Below are positions 9,593-22,100 of a stretch of 64,000 nucleotides of DNA, piece after piece. A program made the translations under genes and the position numbers. Source of the DNA: Hirsutella rhossiliensis (taxonomy: Eukaryota; Ascomycota; Sordariomycetes; Hypocreales; Ophiocordycipitaceae); the NCBI RefSeq assembly GCF_020360975.1, contig NW_025408668.1, positions 2,728,001-2,792,000 on the forward strand, given 5' to 3'. The notes beneath the pieces were generated by a model. The model did not search any database and was not told the DNA's origin. It saw only the letters and a list, made by a program, of their open reading frames with translations. How positions within the stretch are numbered: the first letter of the stretch is position 1; every line of letters starts with the position of its first letter.

Positions 9593-12500
9593 CTATGAAG
9601 GGAATCACAGGATCAGGATGACTCGAGAACCGAGGAATCCGATGATTCTGACTCCTCTGACCCTTATGAATCGTTCTACGCTGCTGCGACCTTTCTGTCC
9701 AACGAAGCTTTCCATCATCGGATCTCTCCAGTAGGCATCAAGTTATTCAACAGTGACGAACCCACACAATTCATACTAGATCGTTACTCTCAAGACTCGT
9801 TCCAAGGAATCATGCCGGACACAGGTGCGGCATGCATATCGACGGGAGGAATCGAACAACTGCGTGCTCTCCAACGAGAGATGCCCCCAGTCCAATTCCG
9901 TGATGATCGCAAGCCCGAACCAGTTAGATTTGGTGCAGGAAGATTGGAAACACCACTTGGCGTGATCACCTTGAACACACCAGTGGGAGAGGTTGATTTT
10001 CATATAGTCAACGTGCCAACGCCATTCCTCCTATGCCTAGCTGATATGGATCGGCTCGGCGTATATTTAAATAACGTCACGAACGAGCTCGTTGGCAATG
10101 GTGTGAGCGTTCCAGTGATTCGAAGATGGGGTCACGCGTGGTTCTTCTTGCGGAAACAAGAGGCATCAGTGGCATATCTCACGGAGGCTGAATTGCGGCG
10201 CCTCCACGCGTTTTGGTCATCCATCCGTGTATCGGCTGCACAAGCTGCTGAATTCGGTTGGCAATGATGTGAAAACGAAGCTCTGGAAATGATCAAGAAG
10301 TTCTGCCACTACTGTCAGATGAAATCCGACCCGCCACGAAGGTTCAAGTTCAGCTTGAAGGATGATTGTGACTTCAATTACGAAGTCATCGTTGATGTCA
10401 TGACATTGGGTGGCAGACCAGTCCTCCATGTTGTTGATCAAGCCACTGCCTATCAGGCAGGGAGATTCCTATCAACATGACGGCCAAGGAAACGTGGCTC
10501 GCGTTGAAACAATGTTGGATGGATACATACCTTGGACCACCCGATGTGATCACTCATGACGCAGGCACGAATTTCGCTGCTGCCGAGTTCCAAGCAGAAG
10601 CGAAATTGATGGGAATAACGTGTCATCAGGTGCCTGTGGAAGCACATTGGGCTGTTGGGAAGGTTGAGAAGTATCATGTGCCCGTCCGAAGAGCATATGA
10701 TATATTAAAGGCAGAGCTGAAGGATACCGTGAGCCCTGATCAAGTCCTTCAAATGGCTTTCAAGGCTGTCAACGACACAGCCGGTCCGGATGGCCTCGTT
10801 CCAACCCTCCTCGTCTTCGGTGCTCTGCCTCGAATGACGATGGATTCGCCGCCTACACCTTCCGCAATGGCAAGAGCTAAGGCGGTGTGGCGAACGATGT
10901 CAGAGCTGAGGAAGATCAACGCCCAGAGGAAGGTTCAGACCGCGTTAAATACGCGTAATGGGCCTGATACAGCGTTGCGCCTGCCCCTGGCGCTGGAAGC
11001 GAAGTTCGCGTATTTCGCGAGAAGCACGGATGGCAAGGCCCATATAAAGTGCTCGAGGTGACGGATACGGAAATCGCAGTTGACCTGGACAACGGACCAG
11101 CGAAATTTCGCAGTACATGCGTCCAACCGTACTATCGTCACCCGGAATCGCTCCTTCCTCAGTTGCAACCCGACCTAGCCCTAGCCGCACAGACCCATCA
11201 ACACAACAATCACTCCTTCCTCAACACAATCCGATCAACAACATCCTCTTCAAACCCTCTTCCCTTCCACCCACAACTCAACAACCTCTTCCTCTTCCTA
11301 CCAGAAGACCAACCCAAACCTTTCGAATACCCTGAGCCAAAGAGGCCGCGCAGGCGTGGCCGACCTAGGAAGGATGCTGCACAAAATGGCACATCAGAAT
11401 CCACTATTGTTTGCTCACCCGTTCAATTTATCGTTCATCATGAAGCTAATGCGTTTCTTGTTCGAAAAGAAATGGAACATCTCGGCCAGCCAGCGGCTAC
11501 GAGCTGAAGGAAGATCACAAGCACCGGTTTCCCATTTGAAGCTTCCGACACACTCGAGCTCACGAACCTCCTCGCCGCTGGGGTCATTGTACCCGAAGAA
11601 TTCGATGCGAATAAACATGGTGGATATCGTGTCTTCAAATCACGAATGGTCAGAGAGGTTAAGGAAGAAATACTGCAACGCCATACGAGAAATCACGCCT
11701 CGTTGTGCAAGGATACAATGATGATGGGAAACGTGGGATCCTCACACAAGCCCTACCATCAGCCGGCCCGCACAACGCGTGGCCTTGGCCTTAGCACCGT
11801 TTCTCTGCACACGGGATATGTTCATCATGATCAGAGACATCACGATGGCATACACACAATCCCAGACCAAGCTGGCCCGTGTCATCCTTGCAGCCCTTCC
11901 TCAAGAACTCAAAGAAGATATCCAGAGGAACAATCCTGCGAATCGTGAAGCCGCTATATGGCATCGCAGAGGCAGGAGCCCACTGGTTCAACACATATCA
12001 CGACCATCACTGCCGCAAGCAATATGGAAACCTCTTCGTTTGACCCGTGCCTTCTGATCACGGCAAACAACATCGCCGACAAGGACCTGTTTGGCATCGC
12101 GGCCTTGCAAACGGATGACACATTCATTGTTGGCACAGATGCATTTCTCAAGATCGAGGAGAAAGAACTCTGCTTTAAGGCCAAGCCAAAGAGATTCTCC
12201 AAGAAGGTTCCATCTGCGACTTTAACGGCAGCCGCCTGACCATACAAAATGGCTGTGTCATCGTCAGGCAGAAGGGCCAAGCCCAAAACCTCGAGGAGAT
12301 CAATCTTCAGGCATCAAGTAGGCATCAGGATTATGCTGCTCAACGCGCCGGGGCATATATCGCTTCGATTTGCCAACCCGAAGCAACATACGATTGTTCC
12401 GTTGCGGCACAAGCCCAAGAGCCCGTTAATACCGACTTCAAGGCTTTGAACAAGCGGATTGAATGGCAGATCAACAATCCCGACCGTGGCCTATGTTACA

Positions 12501-13143
12501 TACCCATCGATCTCGAGAGCGCGAAGATCTTTGTGTTCACCGATGGATCATTCGCCAACAATAAGGATTTAAGCTCTCAAATCGGCTTTGTGATTATCAT
12601 CGCCAATGAGACCGCGCAATCAACCGATTCATTTTCCATCCGCGGAAACATTCTTCATTGGAGCTCAACTAAATGCAAGCGCGTTACTCGAAGCGTTCTT
12701 GCATCAGAGATCTATGGATTGACATCGGGCTTCGATCTCGCATTTGTGATCAAGCAAACGGTCAATACGATCGCACAACGCCTTGATCTGAAGCAAATCC
12801 CGCTCGTCATTTGCACAGATTCATATAGCCTCTATGAGTGCCTCGTCAAACTTGGCACCACAACAGCGACTCGACTCATGATAGATATCATGGCGCTGAG
12901 GCAGGCATATGAATCAAGGATATTGCGGAAATCCGTTGGGTCAACGGCGCAGATAACCCTGCCGATGCTATGACGAAGGCATCACCAAACAGCGCCCTCA
13001 CGCAGTTTATTAGCGACAATCAGCTAAACGTGAGGTGGAAGGATTCGTTCATCGCAATAACACAACAATTCTCGACGAGATTTAATCGGTTTTTCGTTCC
13101 CTTCTTCTGCTTTACCGTCGTTCTTTTATTCCATTCACATTAA
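9593..13143 (+). pseudogene. Copia pol region (PR-IN-RT-RH), frameshifted
   Basis: Protease: PDTGAACIST at about 9,815 with the catalytic Asp-Thr-Gly. Integrase: the zinc-site region KKFCHYCQMK (10,290-10,325), then IVDVMTLGG, then THDAGTNF (10,551-10,574). Reverse transcriptase: spread over 11,500-12,240 in several frames, with LQTDDTFIVG (about 12,105-12,135) standing where Copia enzymes have YVDD. RNase H: VFTDGS (about 12,535), LASEIYG, ICTDSYS and, after one more frameshift, WVNGADNPADAMTK near 12,940-12,975. Frame changes are visible near 10,270 (after an aaaa run), 10,470, 11,050, 12,040 and 12,930. Sense can be followed throughout, so the decay is recent or partly a sequencing matter. 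Confidence 0.9.
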
Positions 13144-13420
13144 CGAGGAGATCCTCGTGTCCATATTCAACGTGGGACCGATGGAATCAGCTAGCGCATC
13201 CGGCGCTCGAAATGCGGCCCATGATGGCGTGTGGCAGAACACACCCAGTGTGGGGAGGAGAGTTACAGTCAGAGCACACTATCCAACATAGTGATGCATC
13301 GTGGTAGGAGTTTGTTGGTGTTCTTGTTCGTGTTTTTCCTATCTCATCTTAATTCGCTGTGTTTGGTGTGTTTTGGTGGATTGATTAGTGCGCGATCATC
13401 GATTTAGAAAGAGGTTCCAG

Positions 13421-13620
13421 TGTTGGATCCACCTGTGCACTAGGCACCGATCGCGCACGTATAACTAATCGACCGCGCTAGTCACGTGCGAGTAAGAGGT
13501 GAGACACAGGGAGGAAGGTCTTTGCACACAGTTTGTATGGGACACGTTTCCCTAGTTACACAAGATATAACCAATTGAACCAGTTCGAATAACCTCACTG
13601 CAGTGAAGAGCCTGTCCACA
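13421..13620 (+). repeat. 3' LTR of recent Copia
   Basis: 200 bp, identical by eye to the 5' LTR, and followed by the ctccc target duplication at 13,621-13,625. Confidence 0.95.
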
Positions 13621-13625
13621 CTCCC

Positions 13626-13930
13626 CATGTAATACATCATGTGACCTCTAGTGCCCTGCCCTCTACGCCGTTCCGACAACACGTAACAATTTCCTGTCCC
13701 TCCGGAGTTAAGTTAATGCACCTATAACCTAACTGTGGAAAAGAGCTCAAAGATGCTATATAGAAAGGAAGCTATGTGCGTATGGGCCGCTCTTGGCCAA
13801 GTGGTCTGGTCTAATAGCCTGTGTGGCTGACCCCTGTAAATAAGGGCTAGGGCTGCGCCCAGGGTTTGCGCAGTGAATTAGCTGCGCACCCCTAGCGTGG
13901 GTCTGTTGGCACTACCTCCCGAGTATTGCT
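13626..13930. other. Intergenic, normal composition
   Basis: No gene seen. The stretch ends at the abrupt change to RIP-damaged DNA near 13,930. Confidence 0.5.
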
Positions 13931-15402
13931 AATTATATATATACGTATTGCTATCCGTATATTTGCCTTATTTTTAAGATACTATTACTAGTTATTAGGT
14001 CTTTATATTAAAGAAAGAGGGTATAGATTAAGTTAGCTTATATACTTAGGGGCATACCTACTTAAGGGCACGTCTTATATAACTAAGATAGTATATTCTA
14101 ATAGTAATTAAAGCCGCGTTTTGATACTTAATTATAGTGTTTTCCTATTATTCTAGCTGCTAGCTTCTATATAGAGGTTTAAAATCCGCCTTCTAATTAG
14201 CTATTACGATAGTAGATAGCTTAAGGGCGCGTTTAAGCTATTTCCTTATCTTAATAACTTATTTAATCCGTATAAACCGGCTATTTAGATCTTAGGCGAT
14301 TTTTCGATGCTTTTAAGGCTATAGATAATATAATTAATACTTAAGCTATTATATATATAGCTATGCCGTTATAAGCTATATGTTCTAACGATTAAGGCTA
14401 TAGCTAACTTTACTAAAAAGCACACGGATTATACGGTTAACTTAACCGCGATTTTTAAGCCCCCTAATAAGCCTACGGACTTCCTACGATCGTCTCGGTA
14501 TTTTAAGGGCATCGCTATTATCTATTAAGCTTAAATTCTTCTTCTTCTTTAGTAATAACGGCGTTAACGGCGTAGGTAAGATAAAGTAGCTTATTAATAG
14601 CTTTGCTATATTAACTAGCTAAAGTCCCGTCCCTCGCTACCCCCCTTTAATATTTTTCTTAGTTAGGCCGGCCTACTAGGCCTAATAATAGTAGTAAAGG
14701 AAAAGTGCCTTACTAATTAGTACTATATCGTTAAGAGAAGCGATTTTTTAGAGTTAACGACGGTAGGTAGCTTTAATCGGCGAAAAATTTAAGATATCGA
14801 GAGGTTAAAGAATATATAAAGCGTATAGAGGTAGGAAAAGGAGATATATACTATATAGGAAGTATTCGTATATAAAACTATTAGTCTAATAGCTTCTATA
14901 GCTATCTATAATTAAGAGGACGTTGCTTTATAGCTAGCTTCTTATTTATAGGATAAAGACCTACTTAAGCTATTAAATCGCGATAGAGTCGCTCGTCTAG
15001 CCCTTTAGAGAGGCTATAAAGTCCTAATCCTTTAGAAAATCGAGTTCTTTAAGGAACTATTAGTATTAAAGGTCCTAACTTTTAAAGATTATAAAAGGAG
15101 TTAAGGCCCGGCTAGTAGTAAAGACGTATTTTACTATTATAGTCTAATAACGCGACCTAAGCCGCTTCTTAAGCGTCTCCTTCTTCTCTAAGCTCCCTAG
15201 TATAAGGCCGTTATAGCTAAGGCCTTCGAGGATGCCTATCTCGTCTATATTAAAGCGTGATTCTAAGGGAATAGGCTATAAAGCCGGGAGCTTAAGTAAC
15301 TAGAACTACTCCTTAATCCGGGCTATAGAAGCGCCGTTAATATAAGTAAAATCGAGAGCTTTACCTTTAATCGTGCTAACCTTTAGATTTTATAAGGAAA
15401 GG
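13931..15402. repeat. AT-rich RIP-damaged DNA with a partial LTR
   Basis: 13,977-14,040 (tattactagttattaggtc, then attaaagaaagaggg) matches the start of the LTR at 3,329 and the end of that at 41,614-41,961, then diverges. The remainder has stops in all frames and no family I can name. Confidence 0.55.
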
Positions 15403-15645
15403 TATTTTCCTACTATAAATAAAGCAGCTATAATATTCTCTCCCGATTATATAAGCTAATAGTAGTATATTAATTATAGAAAAATTACTATCTAATAGAG
15501 CAGGGAAAGCTCGTTACTTTTTATATTATTATATATTAAACGGGTTACTAGTTATCGTTTAATAGGGAATCGAAGAAATAATACTTAGCGTAGAATAAGC
15601 TTAAAATATACTAAGATCCCCGATACGATAAGCCTCCTTTAAATA
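15403..15645 (+). repeat. 5' LTR of split Copia
   Basis: 243 bp, matching 27,215-27,457 with few differences, mostly transitions of the RIP type. Confidence 0.9.
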
Positions 15646-16099
15646 TAAATAATATAAGAACTAAGATACCTACGGTTATATAAAAATCATTACTAAATCC
15701 GTCGGATAGAGGACTTCCCGGAAGCTAAAGTCTGGTCCTAATAGGTACCCTCGTTTAGCTGCAATTGTCTATAAAAGACTAGACGTCCGCCGATAAATAG
15801 ATAGAGAATTATTAACTTTAATACCTCTTCTATATACTAATATACTACTAATAAATTCTACTAAAAATCCTACCTTATACTCCTTCTTCCTCTTTATTAC
15901 GTAGTATTACGTAATTCCTTAATTTTCTAAAATTCCGCTATTGCTTATATACCTTTATAGGTTATAAGCCCGGCTTACTCCTTTTAAGCTAGGAAATTAA
16001 CTATATACGGGAACCTTTACTCGACGAAAAACCTAACTAAAATTCCTATCGAATTTCCCCCCGATTTCTTTTACCTTCCTACGCTCTTATACTCCCGAC

Positions 16100-18634
16100 T
16101 AAATTACTCGATCCCTATAAACGTAATAATACCGAATTTATATAAAATAGGAGGATAAAAAGAATACGAATTCTCTAGACTTAAGGGAAATTTAAATTAT
16201 ACTCTTTAGACTACGAGGATAAGAGCTATCCTTATAAAGGAAAAGCTTATTACTACCTTAGAGTAAGAAAATTATATAAAGACTATAAAAGCTTTATCCT
16301 AGATTTTTCTTCGAGTCGAAGATAGCCCTTTAATGCAAATTAAGTATCTAATAAATACTAAAGCTACTTAGGATAAGCTTATAAAGCTATATAATCCGTC
16401 GAACTTTTCGTCGAATTATCTACTTATAAAGCAACTCTTTAACCTAAGTTCCTTAGACTCTAAGTTAGAGAAATACCTATATAAGGTAAAGGAAATTTAT
16501 AAGGATTTAAAATCCTGTAATATAGAAATTCCGGAAGTTATTCTTATAGTATAGATCCTTAATTGCCTTAACGGGGAATTTCGGAGCTATATTATAAATA
16601 TTACGTAGAGCCTTCGGTATAATTCTATAGCGTTTACCCTCGAATCCCTTATAGCTAGTCTTTTAGACGAAGCTAGAAGAATAAAGGATATAGACGAGAC
16701 TTTTAAAAATGTTTTCTTTTTAAGAAGGAAGACCTAGAAATCCTATAGAAATTCTATAGATACTCCTTATTATAAGGAATATAAAAAGCTAGGGCATTTT
16801 ATAGTAAATTGCTTTAAATTATATCCTAATAAAGCTCCTTCTTACTAGGTCTTAAATAAAGGAAAAAAGGATAAAAGAAACCGAATTTCTAAGAAGAGAA
16901 AATCTTCTTTTTCTTCTTCTTCTCCTAAGAAGAAATCCTCTTCTTTTAGTAGTAACTCTACTACTAATAAAAGAAAGAATAATTATACTTCCGAATAGGA
17001 TTTAGAGGAAGAAACCGATAAGGTCTTAAATATAGCTTTATAAGAAGAAAATATAGACCTTAACATCGACCTTATAGACCTATCTAGGGCTCCGACCCCT
17101 ATATATACGTCTAAGGATTTAGAGGTAATTTTAACCTCTATAATTACCCTTATAGTAGAAGCTAATAAAGACTCTCTTTTAAGACCTTTAGAGGCCTCGA
17201 TTCCTAGAATAAAAGAACTAGTACTAAAGGTAAGAGAAGGAGGATTTCCTAGTTATAAGAATAAAAGGATCTTTAATTTTATATACGATACTAGAGCTAC
17301 TAGGTATATAGTATTAAATAAGAATTTCCTTATTAACTATAAAGAGATTAAGTCTAAATTATACTAGGGAAATGCTTCCTTTATATTAGTAAAAGGAAAG
17401 GGGGACTTAGTATTTAAGTTCCTATATAGTAGAAAAAGGTATATCCTTAGAGACTGCTTTTATCTCCCTAAATTAAGGGTAAATATACTATCTTAATCTT
17501 ATTTTAATAATACCTATGCCTTAATAAAAGGAAATAAAGTCCTTTTATTAGATAATAAGGCTAAGGTCCTTACTAAAGGATTTCTTAGAAATAAGTTATA
17601 TTATATTTCTATAGAACCTTTATTAGAAAGATAATCGATCCTTATTACGTCTTTAAAGGCAAAGGATATAGATTTATATACCTAGCACTTACGCTTAGGG
17701 CATATAAATAGTAAGGCTATTTTAGAAATACTAAAAAGATATAATAAGAATATAAAAATGCCTCTAGAAGAGGAAAATAAGATACGGTAGTGTAAAATAT
17801 ATATTAGAGCAAAAGCAACGAATAAGGTAAATAAACAACCTTACTATAAGTCTTATTCTTATCTAGAAAAAATAGTATTAGATATTTAGGGGCCTATTAA
17901 AATACCTACCTATAATAAATATTACTATTATATTTCCTTCCTAGACGTAGGAACCTATTATCTAGAAATTTACCTCCTTCGAAGTAAGGGGGAGGCTTTA
18001 GATAAGTTCCTAGAATTTAAAAATAGGGTGGAAAATAACCCTAAGAATACTAAAATATGAGAAGCATTTTTAGATAATACTAAAGAATTTATATATAAAA
18101 TAAAGCTCTATTACGAAAAAGAAGGTATAACCTTTAATTTTAGTCCCCTAAGAACACCGGAATCTAATAGTAGAATAAAAAGAATAAATCGTACTATATT
18201 AAAAAAAAGTACGAGCTCTTTTATATACTACTAGGCTTCTTAAATACCTATAAGGAGAAGCTATTTTAACTACTACCTATTTATATAATAGGTTACCGCA
18301 TTTAGCGATAGGATTTAAAAGTCCTATAAAAAAGAGGGATAATATAATACTACCCTTCGAGACCTTAAATAAAATTAAGACCTTTAGAAGCCTTATATAT
18401 TATAAAAATAAAGACCTTAAAGATAAGCTAGATAATAGAGCTTTTAAGGGAATAATAGTAAGCTATTTAGAAAACGTATATAAAATCTAGGATTTTTCTA
18501 AAAGAAAGATAACTATCTCTAGAGATATTACTATACTCGAAAATAAGTTTATAGAAAATATAGAAAATTCTAGTAGTAATAATAACTTTAATTTTAACTT
18601 TATTCTAAATAAAGATAAGCTAGAAAGCTATATC
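16100..18634 (+). pseudogene. Split Copia gag, protease and integrase, RIP-ruined
   Basis: The sense frame can be followed through stops. The protease motif at 17,287-17,313 reads DTRATRYIV, where an active enzyme has DTGATRHIV (GGA to AGA). At 17,683 the pre-integrase motif reads stop-HLRLGH, where Trp (TGG) has become TAG. Integrase catalytic Asp candidates are at 17,881 (LDI-stop-GP) and 18,073 (LDNTKEF). Stops in former CAA, CAG and TGG codons are what RIP produces. The part ends at the copy B target duplication. Confidence 0.85.
18630..18634. repeat. Target-site duplication of copy B, left
   Basis: atatc, repeated at 24,966-24,970. Confidence 0.85.
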
Positions 18635-19109
18635 TCTTACGTAGAGAGATATAAGAAGTATATATAAAATGCACGAAGGTGAAATTAAAAGTAAGGGGTC
18701 GGATAGGTAGGGCAGAGATGTTTAATTCTTACGGGGGCAGCAATTACGGTAGGGGAGTAATTATTATATTACCTTAATTCTCCTTCTTTCCTCTATCTAA
18801 AGCCCCTCTTTATACCCGTCTAGCATCTTAATTAATAAAGAAGATCCTGCTTAAAGAAGCTATTAATATCCTCTTAACTACCGAGCTTTTTACCGGTTTT
18901 TCCCCTCCTTTCTAGCCGTTACCGGCATATCCGTCTTATCTCTCGCTACCTCTATAGGAAGCTATCGCTACTTTTGCTTCCCCTCTTACCCCTACCCTCC
19001 TCTCTATACCTCCTTTTAGCTCCTTCCTTAAAACCTGTTTTTAGCTTCCTTGGTCCCTCTTACTAAGGGATATCTCTAAGAACTACGAAATTAGCTAGCT
19101 ACCACACAC
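18635..19109 (-). repeat. Copy B LTR, left (element 3' LTR)
   Basis: About 475 bp. The inner end (19,085-19,109) differs from the other LTRs: the ggccacgcttcgcgata end is replaced by a diverged stretch containing cacacacc. Confidence 0.8.
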
Positions 19110-22100
19110 CTTAGCTATAGCCTGCCCCTTAAGGGCATAGCTAATACGGCTTTAGGCTAGTAAGCGTATAGAGGAGGTTCTTAGCTCTGCACTTATCCCT
19201 TTACTCGAGGAAAGTAGGGGCCCTTTCGGGTCCCTAGGCTCTTTTAGACCTACTTAAGGAATAGGGGCCTAAAGAGGGGAAAGTCCTATAAGAAAGGGGG
19301 CCTTCTTAGAAGGGAGAAACCTAATTAAAATAGGGGGCCCTCTAAAGGGAAAACCTCTTCCTCTTCTTCGGCTATAAACGTTACCTTCTTATATAGGCTA
19401 TTAGCTCCTCTCGTAGACTCTTAAGGCGGGCCTCTAAGGACAGCTTCTCTCGAACGTCTTCTAGCCTAACTTACTATAAAAAGACAGCTAGCTTCTACTT
19501 CGGCAGGGGCTTCGTAAGACCGTCGGCTTTTATTAATACTGTTAGAACCTAATAGACGGAAATAAGTCCCCTTTAGACCTCTTAGCGTAACTAATGCTAG
19601 TAGATATCGATATATAGTAGCCGGGTTAATAGCTTACTATTTTCCTCTATAAGAATTCGTATAGTCTACGTGTTATCGCATTCTATAGCTAATGGGGTCG
19701 GAATTTATAGTCGTAAAGATATTAGTAGCCGGCTAAGGAAAATCGCTTCTTTTAACGCTTCTAAAAGAGCTAGTAGCTCTGCCTCCGTACTAGAAGTCGT
19801 AATAGTAGCTTGCTTCGAAGCTCTCTAAGTAATAGTTCCTCTAAAAAGGGATATAATATACCCTTATAAGCTCTTTCTATCTAAGGAATTATCTATAAAG
19901 GACGAATCGCTCGAATAGAGGAAGATTTCGGCAGCTAATTTCTTCCTTCCCTGCCCTCTTAGGCGCAGACTATATAATCTCGTTAAATAGAGATAAAGGA
20001 TAGCTTAGTCTACTGCTTCTTAGTGCCTAGGGCTAGGATTCTAGTTATGCCTAGCTAGCCGGGAGACCGTAAAAGAGATATCCGGTCTAGTAGAAATAGC
20101 TAAAAAAAGCAGGGAGCCTACCTTCTATTAATATTAGTGTTTCTCTTACTCCCTTACTTAAAAGGACGGATTAAGTAAAAGCTCTTCGTCTAATATAGGC
20201 GTAGAGGGAAGCTTCTTATCGAGGGAATTAGGGAGGAATTTATAAGCGACCTTATCGATATAGGCGTCTTAGGTAAGCTAGATAGTCCGTTAGGACCTAT
20301 TCTAAAGGATTCGAATCCCTAGGAACCACTTTAGCTCCCTTAGCTTAGTTATCTTATACCTTTATTATAGGCCTTTTATAGCCTCCCTTATAGTAGCTTC
20401 TTCCTCTTTTAGGTAGGCTTAGATAATATCGTCGACGTAGAAGAAGACCGTGATTTTACCCTTCTATATTATACACGGTTCTTAAGGGACTTTCTTAAAG
20501 CCTAGGGCTTTAAGGGAACCGGTTAAATGCTATTACTAAAGAAGGGGTAATCTTCGTAGTCCGTATAGAGCTTTCCTAAGCCGTTGAACCTTTCCTAGCT
20601 ATTAGAAGCCTAGTAGAAGGCGTATATAGATAACTTCTTCTTCCTTAAGTAGGTAGTTAATAAAGGCGTTAACTATATCTATCTAATCGAGCTCGAGGTC
20701 GAATTCTGCTACTATAGCTATAAGGGTCCGAAAAGACATCCCTACTAAAGTAGTTGCCCTAGTAAGTAGATCCCTTTTTTCCTATTAATTCCTATAAATA
20801 ACTAGCCGGGCCTTATACTTTTAAAGGAAGCTATGTTTATTAGTCTTATAGATAAAGACCTACTTATAGCTAAGGACCTATTTTCCTCTTACTTTTTCCT
20901 TAAGGACCTCTTCGAAAGACCCTATCTCTTCGTATAAGGCTAGGTAGTCTTTCTAGGCCTAGAAAAACTAGTCTCTAAAGGGGTGTTTTTCTAGCTACTT
21001 CTAGTTTGCTAGTAGGTCCGGGAGGTCTCTTTTATATACCTTCCTTGCTAATAGCTATAGCTTAAAGAGCCGGCCTACTATAAATGTTCCGTAGGAACCG
21101 TCTTCTATAGGCGTTAGATAGAAGTTAGAAAAACGATCGAAATAGGGGAGAAATTAGTCTTCTTTTATATCGGGCCCTATACCTTCCTTTGCTTCTTAAA
21201 GCAGGGATAAAAAGGCAGCCGGGTAATCCTTTAAGATAGAAAGAGGTGCCTTTCCTACCCCCTTAGGGGTCGAGATAGGAAGACTAATAGAAAAAGCTGC
21301 TTCTAGATCTTCTTCTTATTCTATAAGAGGAGGCGTAGGAAGGTAGGCGTATTCTAATTCTACCGCTTTCCTATAGTCTCCTTCTTCGTCTAGATTATCT
21401 AATCTAGTAGCTTCCTCTTCTTCTTCTTCTTCGAAGTTAGCGTTATCCTTAACTACTTTAACGTCGGTTTCTTCTTTTATTTCCTCGTCTAGGACCTCTT
21501 CTTAAGACTATTAAGAAGGGGGGATTTAGATCTTCTAAATTAGCTAACGTTATAAGAGTAAGAGGGGCTATTAATCCCTCTTTCCGTTAAAGAAGCTAAA
21601 TTCGTTAAAAATTATATCCCTAGTTAAAATAACCTTCCGTAGAAGAGGAATCTAGATCTAGAAGATATTCGTAGAATTATAGCCGACGAGGTAACTAATA
21701 AAGGCTCTAGGATTAAGCTTTCTTTTCTTCTTCCTTTTTAGCTATACATCGGTAGTTATAGCGTATGCCTTATAGCCGTAGGCACGAAGGTAGGCTAGCG
21801 AGGCCCTCTTCTTTATAAAGAGCTTAAGGGGGGATTTCTAGTCTATTCCTTAGGTCTTAAAAAGGGTCTCTAGGTCCCTATAGTCCCTTAGGCCCCTAGG
21901 GTCCCTTAGGGTCCGGTTCCGAAGGTAATAGGCGGTCTTAACGACTTCCCTCTAAAGGTCGTAGGGAAGCCTCGCAGTAAGTCTTATCGTACGGGCCCTT
22001 TCTATTATAGCACCCCCTAATCTTTCTGCTCCTCCGTTCTAGGCCTAGGTATTTAGTGCTAACGGGAGGGGTAAAATATACCTTTTTCGAAGCTAATTTA

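Larger units (their letters stand above)
7558..13620 (+). mobile_element. Ty1/Copia LTR retrotransposon, recent copy, no RIP
   Basis: This 6,063-bp element has LTRs at 7,558-7,757 and 13,421-13,620, each 200 bp, starting TG and ending CA, and identical by eye. A 5-bp target duplication, ctccc, flanks it (7,553-7,557 and 13,621-13,625). Domain order is gag zinc knuckle, protease, integrase, reverse transcriptase, RNase H, which is the Copia order. A purine tract (agaaagagg) lies just before the 3' LTR. The coding region is interrupted by several frameshifts and stops, so this copy cannot make an intact polyprotein as written. Base composition is normal. Confidence 0.95.

Noticed and set aside
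13770..13920. tRNA-like stretch (cttggccaagtggtctggt)
   Set aside because: No consistent cloverleaf, acceptor stem or T-loop could be folded by eye.
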